A DNA stretch of 19,757 nt from Actinomycetota bacterium (GCA_018894655.1 JAHIPE010000007.1:1-19757); one strand, 5' to 3'. Counted from the stretch's first letter, positions 6,847-14,921 are shown. Notes: a model not told the origin generated them from the letters alone. Numbers and translations are program-made.

Positions 6847-7584
6847 ATGGCCAACAAACGTATCGAGCTCGAGCAGTGCAAGTACTATGTTAACCTGCAG
6901 CAGGAGTACCCGGACCGCAAGGCGGTGCGCCGGGGGGTCATGATAGCGCTCATCACCATCGTCGTGTTCATCTTCGGCATTTTCGTGCTGGGGATGCTCT
7001 CCGCCGACCTGGCCGGCAACCCGGCGAACGTCCTGGAGAAGCCCCCCGAGAAGCCGGCCGAGACGATGCCCGAAGGTATGGAGCTTCCCGAGGGCATGGA
7101 GATGCCGGAAGGCATGGAGATGCCGGAAGGCATGGAGATGCCCGAGGGTGTGGAGATGCCCGAGGGTGTTCCACCCATACCGTCGCCGGAAGGTAGCGAG
7201 CCCCCGGGGAGCGGCAGCCGTGTGGTAGGGCCGGCACTCTGCGATGCCGGCGCCCCCTGTGGTGCGGCCCTCTCGGGAGCCCTGCTCGCCCAGGCTGAAC
7301 CCGCGCAGGACCCTCCGGTGGCCGAACCGGAGATCACCATCCCACCCCAGGATGGGTCAGTTCCCGTCCAGCCGGCACCCGGGGCGCCGGAAGGAGAGCG
7401 GGAGGAAGAAGAGGATAAGGGCCCCGGCCAGCAGACCACCGGCATCGGCAACCTGGGCAACCTGGCCAATAAGGCCAGCGGCAGAGGGTTCCAGATATAC
7501 CTGCTGGTTGTATCCATCGGTCTCATGGTGGTCATGTACCTCGCCGTCCGGCGGGTACGCCTCGAGGGGAAGCATCACAAATGA
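6847..7584 (+). CDS. Two-pass membrane protein with methionine-rich MPEGME repeats
   Basis: 245 residues, not recognised as a known family. A basic N-terminal segment (1-31) precedes a transmembrane helix at about 32-53. A long Pro/Glu-rich extracytoplasmic-type stretch follows, then a second helix at about 215-234 and a short basic tail. Residues 74-109 are six near-perfect hexapeptides (MPEGME, LPEGME, MPEGME twice, MPEGVE, MPEGVP), giving regularly spaced Met and Glu. An internal stretch at about 125-150 is Ala/Gly-rich with Cys132 and Cys138. Met-rich extracytoplasmic segments can bind Cu(I), but no other copper gene is nearby, so the function is open. The stop overlaps the next gene as ATGA, so the pair is co-translated. 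GAGAGGG lies about 11 nt before the start. Confidence 0.8.
   Translation: MANKRIELEQCKYYVNLQQEYPDRKAVRRGVMIALITIVVFIFGIFVLGMLSADLAGNPANVLEKPPEKPAETMPEGMELPEGMEMPEGMEMPEGMEMPEGVEMPEGVPPIPSPEGSEPPGSGSRVVGPALCDAGAPCGAALSGALLAQAEPAQDPPVAEPEITIPPQDGSVPVQPAPGAPEGEREEEEDKGPGQQTTGIGNLGNLANKASGRGFQIYLLVVSIGLMVVMYLAVRRVRLEGKHHK
7066..7173 (+). repeat. 18-bp tandem repeat (six units) encoding MPEGME
   Basis: Six consecutive 18-nt units in frame with the membrane protein gene. The central ones are nearly identical, differing mostly at third positions. The outer units have drifted (CTT for ATG, GTG for ATG). Copy number is likely to vary between strains by slippage without breaking the frame. Confidence 0.9.
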
Positions 7585-8327
7585 AAGCCAACGTAATCGT
7601 CTTCGAGGCCACCATCCTTGTATTCTCCCTGGCGTTCTACTTCGGGGCGCGTCGCGCCATGGGGAAGAGCCGCAACCGGGCTTTCCTCCTCGGCGCGATC
7701 CTGTTCTCGCTTGCGATGGAGACCGGGGCGGTGCTGGGGGGAGTCAAGAACTTCTACTGGTACTCAATCAACGGCTACTACAACCATTACCCGCTGGGCG
7801 GCTACGTCATCTGGCTTGGAATCGTACCGCTCGCCGCCACCCTGCTGTGGTACATCGTGGCCGCATCCTCGTACCTGACAGCGACCACCCTGATGCCCAA
7901 CGGGAAGTGGTACTCGCGCTCGGCGGTAGCGGGCGCCATCGCCGTCGGTTTCTACATGCTGATCGAGCCGATCGCGGTCACCAACCACTGGTGGACCTGG
8001 AACGTGAAGAGCTTTTACGTGATAGACGTGCCTCTGCTGGCCCTGTTCGCCGTGTTCTTGTCGGTGTTCGTGTTTCTCGCCAACTACTACCTGACGGTAG
8101 CGGACACGCGTGACATCAAGGCGCTCAAGGCCCTGGAAAAACTGACGATCAGGCGCTGGTCGATCGACTCGCAGAAGTCCGCCAGGAGCCTCAAATGGAA
8201 CCAACTGCAGATGCTCTTCTGGTTCCGGCTTGTTCCCTGCCTTGTTGTCTTCGCGGTGGCTATCGCGCCGGTGATGTTCCTGCTGTGGCTGGTGGCCAAC
8301 CGCGGGCATATACCGCCGGGCTGGTAG
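7581..8327 (+). CDS. Polytopic membrane protein, weakly carotenoid-biosynthesis (CruF/DUF422)-like
   Basis: 248 residues with about seven hydrophobic segments and the start overlapping the previous stop as ATGA. Aromatic- and acid-bearing motifs recall the CruF/DUF422 family of carotenoid hydratase-like membrane proteins: METGAVLGG at about 46-54, then NFYWYS, YNHYPLGGYV, and EPIAVTNHWWTWN. In that family similarly placed acidic and Trp residues are conserved. The match is by eye and weak. A basic cytoplasmic loop (KALKALEKLTIRRW, KSARSLKW) precedes the last helix. No phytoene or terpene genes are in the window, so the role could instead be structural partnership with the Met-repeat protein it is coupled to. 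A plain unknown membrane protein is the safe alternative. Confidence 0.75.
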   Translation: MKANVIVFEATILVFSLAFYFGARRAMGKSRNRAFLLGAILFSLAMETGAVLGGVKNFYWYSINGYYNHYPLGGYVIWLGIVPLAATLLWYIVAASSYLTATTLMPNGKWYSRSAVAGAIAVGFYMLIEPIAVTNHWWTWNVKSFYVIDVPLLALFAVFLSVFVFLANYYLTVADTRDIKALKALEKLTIRRWSIDSQKSARSLKWNQLQMLFWFRLVPCLVVFAVAIAPVMFLLWLVANRGHIPPGW

Positions 8328-8351
8328 CGCCGGGCGCGCCGTCTGCCTGTA

Positions 8352-9323
8352 TCACGAGAACAGCCCGGTCACCGGTTCCTTGCGCCAGTCGAGGAAAACC
8401 CCGCTTTCTTCTCCCAGGCGCACGGTGATGCGCGAGCCGTCGGTGACCGTGCCGATGCTCTCACACCGGACCCTCACCGACCGAAACACGTCGATGACTT
8501 CGTCGCACTCGGAGGGGTCCGCGCTCAGAAGGAACCCGAACGACGGGTAAGCCTTCAACCACCAGGATAGCTCGGCCCCCGGCGGCACCGGCATGCGGTC
8601 CAGCACGATATCCGCGCCGGCGCCGGACGCCTCCATCATCATCGCCGCGGTCCCAAGCACGCCGGGGTTGGAGATATCCCTGCACGCGGAGCAGAGCCCC
8701 CGCCGGGCCAGTTCGGGGAGCGCTTCCAGCTTCCCGAGGGTATCGTCGTCCGGGGCGACTGTCACCGTGTCCCAGGCGAAGAAGAGGGGGTGCCGCCTCC
8801 CGTTGAGGTCGAGGGCGACCAGCAGTTCGTCCCCCGGGGAGGCGCCGTTTCCCTTGAGCAGGTCCCGCGCGAACCCGGCGATTGATACCGCCACCGCGGG
8901 CTCACCGCCCTCGGGGCTTGTATGGCCGCCCAGCAGCGGGAGCCGGTAATGCGCGAGCCCCCGCTCGAGCCCGTCCAGAAAACGCTCGCGCCGCTCCCCG
9001 GAGATGCCGCCCTCGAACACCACCGCCAGCAGCCCCAGCGGCCTTCCGCCCATGGCGTAGATGTCGTTAACGTTGACTGTCACCGCAGAGAACCCGGCAA
9101 AGCCGGGGTCCTCGAGCAACGGGGGCCATATCCCCTCGCCGGAGAGTAGCAGGTACCCGCCCTCTATCTCCACCGCCCCAGCGTCGTCACCGGGGCCGTA
9201 CACCCCGGGGACGCTATCCATGCCCCCGGCCCCGGTAAAGCGCCCGGCCCAGTCGCCGATAGCACGCTTTCGCGACAGGCCGGGGTACTCTCTCAATTCC
9301 TCAAGTAACTCCCGGGTCTCCAT
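8352..9323 (-). CDS. AIR synthase-related (PurM-like) protein, sll0787-type
   Basis: 323 residues from the ATG at 9323. The product has the PurM/ThiL/HypE ATP-binding fold: GPGDDAGAVEIEGG (43-56), SGEGIWPP, VNVNDIYAMGGRPLGL (83-98) and LLGGHTSPEGG, then a C-terminal PurM_C-like half with CSACRDISNPGVLGT. The order and spacing, including GEG after the GDD strand and the DISNPG block, suggest the AIR synthase-related family typified by sll0787. That family's reaction is unknown but probably activates a substrate with ATP. It is neither PurM nor ThiL: the purine-specific segments are absent. The frame extends upstream to 9506 but through simple-repeat sequence. A -10-like TAGAAT lies 7 nt before the ATG with no Shine-Dalgarno, which suggests a leaderless mRNA. 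Confidence 0.85.
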   Translation of the reverse strand: METRELLEELREYPGLSRKRAIGDWAGRFTGAGGMDSVPGVYGPGDDAGAVEIEGGYLLLSGEGIWPPLLEDPGFAGFSAVTVNVNDIYAMGGRPLGLLAVVFEGGISGERRERFLDGLERGLAHYRLPLLGGHTSPEGGEPAVAVSIAGFARDLLKGNGASPGDELLVALDLNGRRHPLFFAWDTVTVAPDDDTLGKLEALPELARRGLCSACRDISNPGVLGTAAMMMEASGAGADIVLDRMPVPPGAELSWWLKAYPSFGFLLSADPSECDEVIDVFRSVRVRCESIGTVTDGSRITVRLGEESGVFLDWRKEPVTGLFS

Positions 9324-9330
9324 GCCACAG

Positions 9331-9336
9331 ATTCTA
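9331..9336 (-). promoter_or_regulatory. -10 box of a probable leaderless promoter (PurM-like gene)
   Basis: TAGAAT on the minus strand ends 7 nt before the ATG at 9323, so transcription should begin at or next to the start codon. No -35 is evident; the upstream DNA is the tandem repeat. Confidence 0.4.
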
Positions 9337-9351
9337 CAGCAACGGGGTACA

Positions 9352-9439
9352 TTCGCGTCGGTGGTGCCTGTCCCCGTTGGCGCGTTTCGCGTCGGTGGTG
9401 CCTGTCCCCGTTGGCGCGTTTGTCCCCGTTGGCGCGTTT
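9352..9439. repeat. 34-bp tandem repeat with GGTGCCTGTCCCC core
   Basis: A 34-nt unit occurs twice (9352-9385, 9386-9419). Its last 18 nt (from GTCCCCGTTGG) occur a third time at 9422-9439. The core GGTGCCTGTCCCC resembles short dispersed repeats seen in many bacterial genomes, some near REP-associated transposases. This link is from memory and no transposase is present here. Confidence 0.8.
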
Positions 9440-9467
9440 GCGTTTTCCATCTTGCGTTTTGTAAGTA

Positions 9468-9498
9468 GTGACCCCCTGTAGGCGGGCGGCTATATAAT
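9468..9498 (+). promoter_or_regulatory. Probable leaderless priA promoter
   Basis: A TATATAAT box gives TATAAT at 9493-9498, exactly 7 nt before the ATG at 9506. GTGACC at 9468-9473 is a weak -35 with 17-19 nt spacing. No Shine-Dalgarno precedes the gene. Confidence 0.5.
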
Positions 9499-9505
9499 GA
9501 TGGCA

Positions 9506-11989
9506 ATGGAGTTGGAAAACGCTATCGAAAACAAGAGGTACGTCGAGGTGATCCTGGACTCGGCGGTAAGAGGGCTCGACCGTCCGTTTCACTACGAGGT
9601 GCCCGAGGACCTGCGAGGCGGCATGGACATAGGCTCTATGGTGCTGGTCCCGTTCACCAACCGGCTTCTGCTGGGATACGTGGTCGGCTTCCCGGCCCGC
9701 CCCGAGGTCCGCGGGATCAAGAGCATCTCCCAGGTGCTGGACGAGCCACCCCTTTTCGACTTCGACGGCCAGCGCCTGTGCCGCTGGATCGCCTCGCATT
9801 ACATGTCATCCCTGTCACAGGCGTTCCGCCTTGTCATGGCCCCCGGCCGCAGCCGGAAGGTCAAGCAGTTTCTCTCGCTCGCTGTCAGCCGGGAGCAGGC
9901 GTACCTGCTTGCGGCGGGCGATCAGACGGCGCTGGGTGACGTGATCGGAGTGCTTTCCGCTTCCGAGGACGAGGTCGAGATTGCGGCGCTGAAGAAGCAC
10001 CTGGGGGACAGGGGGATCCCGGCCGCGATCAGGGCCGGCGAGGCGGCGGGATTAATCAACAGGAGGTTTACCCTCACCAGTCCGGCGACGAGGCCCCGCC
10101 TCAGGAACGTGGCCCGCCTCACCGGTGAGGGCAGCGACCCGTCGTGCCTCGAGGACCTCCCCCGGCGCCAGCGCGACATCATGGAGCACCTGCTCGCGCA
10201 CCGGGGCGTGGATTTTCAGAGCGACCTCCTCCGGAGCACCGGGACCAGCCGGGCCAGCCTTATGTCCCTCGCCGATAAGGGCCTCCTCGATATAACCCGG
10301 GAGGAGGCCAGGCGACGGCCGACGCTCACCGCCGGGCTCGAGGCCCACCAGCGGCCCACCCCCAACACCCACCAGAGGGAAGCAATAGACCACATCAGCA
10401 GCACAATAAGCGAGGGGAGGCACCAGGTCTTCCTGCTGGAAGGGGTCACCGGTTCGGGAAAGACCGAGGTGTACCTCCGGTGCATCGAGCAGGTTCTCGC
10501 CAGGGGAAAGAGCGCCATCGCGCTGGTCCCCGAGATATCGCTGACGCCCCAGACGGTGGAGCGCTTCGAGTCCCGTTTCCCCGGGAAGGTCGCCGTCCTT
10601 CACAGCCGCCTCGCTCCCGGGGAGAGGTTCGACGAGTGGCGGGGCATACACCAGGGGCGGTACCGTGTGGTGGTCGGAGCCCGCTCAGCCCTGTTCGCGC
10701 CGGTTTCAAACCTCGGCTTGATCGTCATCGACGAGGAGCACGAGACATCGTACAAGAGCGATACCGCCCCGCGCTACCACGCCCGTGACGTCGCCGAGGC
10801 GCGCGCCCGCATGGCGGGTGCCCCGGTGATACTGGGCAGCGCGACCCCGTCGTTCGAGGCGCTCCAGCGCGCCAGAGCCGGAGTATACGAGCGCCTGGAA
10901 CTCCCCCGACGGATCGACAACCGTCCCCTGCCCTCGGTCGAGGTCGTGGACATGAGGTCCGTTGGAGGCGCGGGGACGATGCCACTCATCTCCCCCCTCA
11001 TGCTGGACGCCCTCAGCAGGACGGTGGAGGCGGGGGACCAGGCGATCCTCTTCCTCAACCGCAGGGGCTTCGCCAACTACCTGCAGTGCCATTCCTGCGG
11101 CCATATCCTGGGTTGCGACGAGTGCGAGGTCAGTCTCTGCTACCACATCAGGGGGGACATCCTGAGGTGCCACCACTGCGGCAAGAGGGCGGGGGTGCCG
11201 GCGCGGTGCCCGGAGTGCGGCCGCGGCCCGCTCAAGCGCTTCGGGGCGGGCACCCAGCGGGTCGAGAAGGAGTTGCTAATCCAGTTGCCGGGTGTGTCAA
11301 TGATCAGGATGGACTCCGACACCACCACCGGCAAGGACGCCCACTGGCGCCTTCTGGGGGCGTTCAAGGCAAGGGAGGCGCAGGTGCTCATCGGGACCCA
11401 GATGATCGCAAAAGGGCTCGATATCCCCGGGGTGACGATGGTGGGGGTCATCAACGCCGATACCGCGCTGGCGCTACCGGACTTCCGCGCCAGCGAGCGA
11501 ACGTACCAGCTCCTCACACAGGTGAGCGGCCGCGCGGGCCGGGGGCTTAGCCCCGGTAGGGTCGTGGTACAGACGTTCAGCCCTGACCACCCGGCGATAC
11601 AGGCGCTGACCGGCGATGTGGCCGGTTTCTTGGAGGGCGAGTTCGAGGCTCGCCTCGGCGCCTTCTACCCCCCGTTCGTGAGCCTGGTGAACGTGCTTGT
11701 CACCTCACCGGACATCATGTCCGCCTCGAGGTCGGCCCAGCGCATGAAACACATTCTCGAGACCGACCTCTCCGGCACCCCTACCAGGATACTGGGGCCC
11801 GCCCCCGCGCCGCTTTCCCGGCTGCGCGGCAACTACCGCTGGCATATCCTTGTCAAGAGCGGTGACCTCGACGCGGTATCACCGCGCATCAGGAACGCGG
11901 TAAGCCGGTTCTACGATTACGCCCGCAAGTTCCCCGCGGGAAAAGACGTAAGGATATCGCTTGACGTCGACCCCGTATCCCTGCTCTAA
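9506..11989 (+). CDS. priA: Primosomal protein N', replication-restart helicase PriA
   Basis: 827 residues from the ATG at 9506. In-frame ATGs at 9497 and 9500 lie in or beside the -10 box, so I prefer 9506. The protein has the whole PriA layout: an N-terminal 3'-DNA-end binding domain (YVEVILDSAVRGLDRPFHY), a winged-helix region, helicase Walker A GVTGSGKT (313-320) and DEEH (409-412). A zinc-binding domain follows with paired cysteines CHSCG (Cys528, 531), CDEC (537, 540), CHHCG and CPECG. The second helicase lobe carries GTQMIAKGLDIPGV and QVSGRAGRG, and the C-terminal domain is present. PriA reloads the replisome at stalled forks. All motifs are intact and the length is slightly above typical. 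It reads away from the PurM-like gene with no operon partner. Confidence 0.97.
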   Translation: MELENAIENKRYVEVILDSAVRGLDRPFHYEVPEDLRGGMDIGSMVLVPFTNRLLLGYVVGFPARPEVRGIKSISQVLDEPPLFDFDGQRLCRWIASHYMSSLSQAFRLVMAPGRSRKVKQFLSLAVSREQAYLLAAGDQTALGDVIGVLSASEDEVEIAALKKHLGDRGIPAAIRAGEAAGLINRRFTLTSPATRPRLRNVARLTGEGSDPSCLEDLPRRQRDIMEHLLAHRGVDFQSDLLRSTGTSRASLMSLADKGLLDITREEARRRPTLTAGLEAHQRPTPNTHQREAIDHISSTISEGRHQVFLLEGVTGSGKTEVYLRCIEQVLARGKSAIALVPEISLTPQTVERFESRFPGKVAVLHSRLAPGERFDEWRGIHQGRYRVVVGARSALFAPVSNLGLIVIDEEHETSYKSDTAPRYHARDVAEARARMAGAPVILGSATPSFEALQRARAGVYERLELPRRIDNRPLPSVEVVDMRSVGGAGTMPLISPLMLDALSRTVEAGDQAILFLNRRGFANYLQCHSCGHILGCDECEVSLCYHIRGDILRCHHCGKRAGVPARCPECGRGPLKRFGAGTQRVEKELLIQLPGVSMIRMDSDTTTGKDAHWRLLGAFKAREAQVLIGTQMIAKGLDIPGVTMVGVINADTALALPDFRASERTYQLLTQVSGRAGRGLSPGRVVVQTFSPDHPAIQALTGDVAGFLEGEFEARLGAFYPPFVSLVNVLVTSPDIMSASRSAQRMKHILETDLSGTPTRILGPAPAPLSRLRGNYRWHILVKSGDLDAVSPRIRNAVSRFYDYARKFPAGKDVRISLDVDPVSLL

Positions 11990-12080
11990 ACAAAATGCTG
12001 GAGGTTAGAATAAGGAACAGCAACGTATACCGGGATATCGTTTCAGTAATGGAAAACGCAAAACCACTGGCTGCGGGCCG

Positions 12081-13637
12081 ATGGAAACCAGCATAGCTCC
12101 AACGGTTCGCCCTGGCGACAACCCGAGCAAGAGCAGGGAGGCGCTGTCATTGCGGAAAAGCAGGCTGCCCATCGCGGCCGGGATCATGTTCACGTGCTTT
12201 GGCGTCATTGCCATCCTGGCGGTGCAAAGCGGGTTTGGCCTCAGCGTACGTTCCCCCAATACCGAAAGACTCGTCGGCGAGGGCCCTCTCGCCGCCCTGG
12301 GAAGACTCCTCGGCATCTCGGGATTGTCCCATGGCACCCTGACCGCCCTCTACTTCTCCTTGATCGTAATCCTTTTCGCGGCTTACCTGTGGGCTATAAT
12401 CCTGGCGTGGAAAAAAGGCGAAAAGGTGAGCAGGCCGCTTGTGTACGGTTTTTTCATCGCTTTCTCACTATGGCTGTTGTTCCTTCCACCATTGCTGTCA
12501 CAGGACACCTTCAGCTATATCTTCTACGGTAAAGCGCTTGCGGTGCACGGCAAGAACCCGCTGGTTACCGTTCCCGCCTCCTATCCCGGAGATCCCGTGG
12601 TGCAGTATATCGGCTGGAAGCATACGGTGTCCGTCTACGGGCCGCTCTCAAACTACATAAGCTCCTTACTGGTCATTGTCTCCGGAAAGAGCGTTGCGTC
12701 AAACGTCATCGCGTTCAAGCTCTTGAACTTCGCTTTCCTGTTGGGGAGCCTGTTCCTGCTCGACGACCTTGCCGGGAGGCTCCTGGGCGAAAGGGGCGGG
12801 CTGGCGCTGCTGATTACCGCGTGGAATCCGCTTATCATCATTCACTTCTCCGGTTCGGTGCACCACGATACGATTATGATCTTTCTGATACTCCTGGGCC
12901 TTCTCCTGTACAGAAAAGACTATCCGGTGCTGGCCATATCCTTCATCGTTCTCGCGGCGACGGTCAAAGCCATCGCCCTTGTCGTGTTGGTACCGGTCCT
13001 GGTTCTTTTCTTGAGGGAAAACGCAAGGAGGACCTTGTGCCAGTACCTCGCCGCCATTGCCGTCCTGGCGGCAGTACCACTGGCTATGTATCTGCCGCTC
13101 TCCTCAGGCGTCACCAGGAACGTGAACCAGGTGCTCCGCATGGGAGAGCAATTCAGTTTGAGCTCAATCCCGTCAACCGTGGGAACCGTGATCAAAGAGT
13201 CTGTCCGGTTGGTGGGAGGGCCCGCTAATAGCACGGCCGGTCACTGGGCCGTTCGAGTACTGTTCCTGCTGTTTTTCCTGGTAGCGTTCCTGGTGCTCTG
13301 CGGCAGGGTACGAGACTACCGCTCGCTGATCTTCGCCTGCGGCGCTATCGCGTTGCTCAACACACTCGCGGCCCCATATCTAATGCCCTGGTATATCGGC
13401 TTGGCGCTCTTCCTGGTGGTGCTCTCCGGTGACAGCCTTTGGATTGGCGCAACGCTGGGAGCTACCTTCTCCTTGAGCTGCTATGTCAGAACCATCAACG
13501 GACAGACAGGGGTAGTCGCATCCGTCATCTTGCTTGTTACGGCTATTTTTCTTCTGATAGGTGTGCTTCGCAACTGGGGCGGGGCGCATGCCACGTTCGC
13601 GGATAGTTACTCCATGGGTATGCGGTCCATGGGGTAA
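12081..13637 (+). CDS. Polytopic GT-C glycosyltransferase, MptB-like polyprenol-phosphate mannosyltransferase
   Basis: 518 residues with about twelve hydrophobic segments after a basic N-terminus. The large loop carries LSQDTFSYIFYGKALAVHGKNP (about 139-160) and HTVSVYGPL (181-189). This pattern, an acidic residue before a Tyr-rich helix start and YGPL, marks GT-C enzymes of the actinobacterial MptB type, which add mannose from polyprenol-phosphate-mannose to lipoglycans. Sugar and acceptor are inferred from the family only. The ATG at 12081 has no ribosome site; a TTG at 12150 follows AGGGAGG by 9 nt and would give 495 residues still including all helices. GC content is visibly lower than in neighbouring genes, which may reflect hydrophobic codons or transfer. 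The last codons (SMGMRSMG) lie in a short near-duplicate of the 3' end of the convergent gene. Confidence 0.85.
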   Translation: METSIAPTVRPGDNPSKSREALSLRKSRLPIAAGIMFTCFGVIAILAVQSGFGLSVRSPNTERLVGEGPLAALGRLLGISGLSHGTLTALYFSLIVILFAAYLWAIILAWKKGEKVSRPLVYGFFIAFSLWLLFLPPLLSQDTFSYIFYGKALAVHGKNPLVTVPASYPGDPVVQYIGWKHTVSVYGPLSNYISSLLVIVSGKSVASNVIAFKLLNFAFLLGSLFLLDDLAGRLLGERGGLALLITAWNPLIIIHFSGSVHHDTIMIFLILLGLLLYRKDYPVLAISFIVLAATVKAIALVVLVPVLVLFLRENARRTLCQYLAAIAVLAAVPLAMYLPLSSGVTRNVNQVLRMGEQFSLSSIPSTVGTVIKESVRLVGGPANSTAGHWAVRVLFLLFFLVAFLVLCGRVRDYRSLIFACGAIALLNTLAAPYLMPWYIGLALFLVVLSGDSLWIGATLGATFSLSCYVRTINGQTGVVASVILLVTAIFLLIGVLRNWGGAHATFADSYSMGMRSMG

Positions 13638-13642
13638 GGGAG
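13620..13642. repeat. 23-nt near-duplicate, copy 1 (end of glycosyltransferase gene)
   Basis: Matches 13717-13739 at 21 of 23 positions in direct orientation (ATGCGGTCCATGGGG core). It encodes the last residues of the glycosyltransferase and its TAA. Copy 2 is the 3' end of the radical SAM gene on the other strand. Confidence 0.8.
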
Positions 13643-13682
13643 TCGCGGTCCCGAACGCGGACTGAACCCCGCAGGGAACGGA

Positions 13683-13702
13683 GGGCGACTGGAGAGTCGC
13701 CC
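13683..13702. terminator. Intergenic hairpin between convergent genes
   Basis: GGGCGACT-GGAG-AGTCGCCC is a perfect 8-bp stem with a 4-nt loop, one base from the radical SAM stop and 46 nt after the glycosyltransferase stop. There is no T-run on either side, so it would be an atypical terminator or a 3'-end stabiliser serving both genes. Confidence 0.45.
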
Positions 13703-13703
13703 C

Positions 13704-14921
13704 TCAAGACATCGGGATGCGATCCATGGGGTACGGGAGCGGGGCGTCGGTGGGGATCTTGTGGATGTACTTCCGGCGGAACTCCGGGTCCTGCATGCGG
13801 CAGGGGACCGTCTTCTTGCGGTACTCAGGGTGTGCGCGCATACGGTTCCAGATGTGGCTCAGGGGCTCGTCGCGGATGTTGCCGAAGTAGAGCGGCGTGA
13901 AGTCGCAGGGGGTCACGTACCCGTCATGGGTGATATGGAGCTGGTACTTTGCGCCGAAGCAACCGATTATGTCGGTGTCGTTGACGTACGACATGGTCAC
14001 TATCTTGGGGCCGCTCCTGTCAAACTGGCCCTCCTGCAGGTCGGCAAGCGCACGATGCTCCTCCCCGGTGAGCAGGAGGTCCTCGCGGCCGATCATCTTG
14101 CCGGTGGGGGTCATGTCGAATACGGTCAGCTCCTTCACCCCAAGCCTCTCGCCCAGCTCCAGGAACCGGGAGGCGTAGCGGCCGGCCACCGCTTCATGGG
14201 TGGCGAACGTACTGATGCCGGTGGATATTCCCTCCCCGGCGGCGAGGCGCAACCCCTCGCAGGCACGTTCGAACAGCCCCTCCACTCCCCTCCCGCCGTC
14301 GTGCTCCTCGGCTACCGGGCTGTCCAGGCTCACGAACATCACGCTCAGGCCCGCCTCCCCCAGTTCCTTTACCGTCTCGCGGTCGAGGAAGTATCCGCTG
14401 GTGAACATCTGAGGCGCTGACTCGCACCGCCGGACATGGCCGATCAACTCGGAAAGGTCGTCCCGCACCATCGGTTCCCCCCCGGTCAGGACGATGCTTC
14501 CCACCATCATCCCGGCGCACTGCTCAATGACGTCCTTCAGCTCGCCGGTATCCATCTCTGGGCTGGTGGGCCGGCGGTCCGCGGAGCAGTGATAACAGGA
14601 GCACGGGCAACGCTGGGTGACGGAGAGCGTAACCGCCGTGGGCCCGCTCGCCATGTGGAGGTCTCGGCGGACCCCCCCGCGGAGGACCTTCCGGTACGCC
14701 CTGGTCCCGAACGGCGGAAGGTAGAACGTGTAGTGGCCCGGGGAAGCGTACTTGGTGAACGGTATCCGCTGGGGGAACTTCTCCACCAGGTAACATCCCA
14801 GCGAGAACGACGCCGGCATCCTCGGGGGTCCCAGGTTCCGGTAGAAGAAACGCCTGAAACGCCTGAGGGGCGGGCGGTGTACGACAACACCCGCGCCCGG
14901 CTTCTCTCCATCTGTGTTCAT
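13704..14921 (-). CDS. Radical SAM protein with SPASM-like C-terminal cysteines
   Basis: 405 residues from the ATG at 14921, chosen for GGAAG 7 nt upstream. A GTG at 14948 is in frame but has no ribosome site. The radical SAM cluster motif is CPCSCYHC, read as CxxxCxxC (Cys105, 109, 112), followed by GGEP (147-150) for SAM binding. The C-terminal part has GCFGAKYQLHITHDGYVTPC (Cys321, 339), GNIRDEPLSHIW and a later Cys374. This resembles a SPASM/twitch auxiliary cluster region found in peptide-modifying and cofactor-building enzymes. A conserved-looking N-terminal domain of about 95 residues (RMPASFSLGCYLVEKFP, YTFYLPPFGTRAYRKVLRGG) precedes the barrel. No precursor peptide is evident next to it, so the substrate is unknown. 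Confidence 0.9.
   Translation of the reverse strand: MNTDGEKPGAGVVVHRPPLRRFRRFFYRNLGPPRMPASFSLGCYLVEKFPQRIPFTKYASPGHYTFYLPPFGTRAYRKVLRGGVRRDLHMASGPTAVTLSVTQRCPCSCYHCSADRRPTSPEMDTGELKDVIEQCAGMMVGSIVLTGGEPMVRDDLSELIGHVRRCESAPQMFTSGYFLDRETVKELGEAGLSVMFVSLDSPVAEEHDGGRGVEGLFERACEGLRLAAGEGISTGISTFATHEAVAGRYASRFLELGERLGVKELTVFDMTPTGKMIGREDLLLTGEEHRALADLQEGQFDRSGPKIVTMSYVNDTDIIGCFGAKYQLHITHDGYVTPCDFTPLYFGNIRDEPLSHIWNRMRAHPEYRKKTVPCRMQDPEFRRKYIHKIPTDAPLPYPMDRIPMS

Noticed and set aside
9323..9506. N-terminal extension of the PurM-like protein and a leftward ORF at 9293-9799
   Set aside because: The extension translates the tandem repeat (QTRQRGQTRQRGQ) and the larger ORF is antisense to priA. Neither resembles protein-coding sequence.
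11996..12097. 33-codon ORF just before the glycosyltransferase gene
   Set aside because: It has no ribosome site, overlaps the next gene in a different frame, and shows no recognisable motif.
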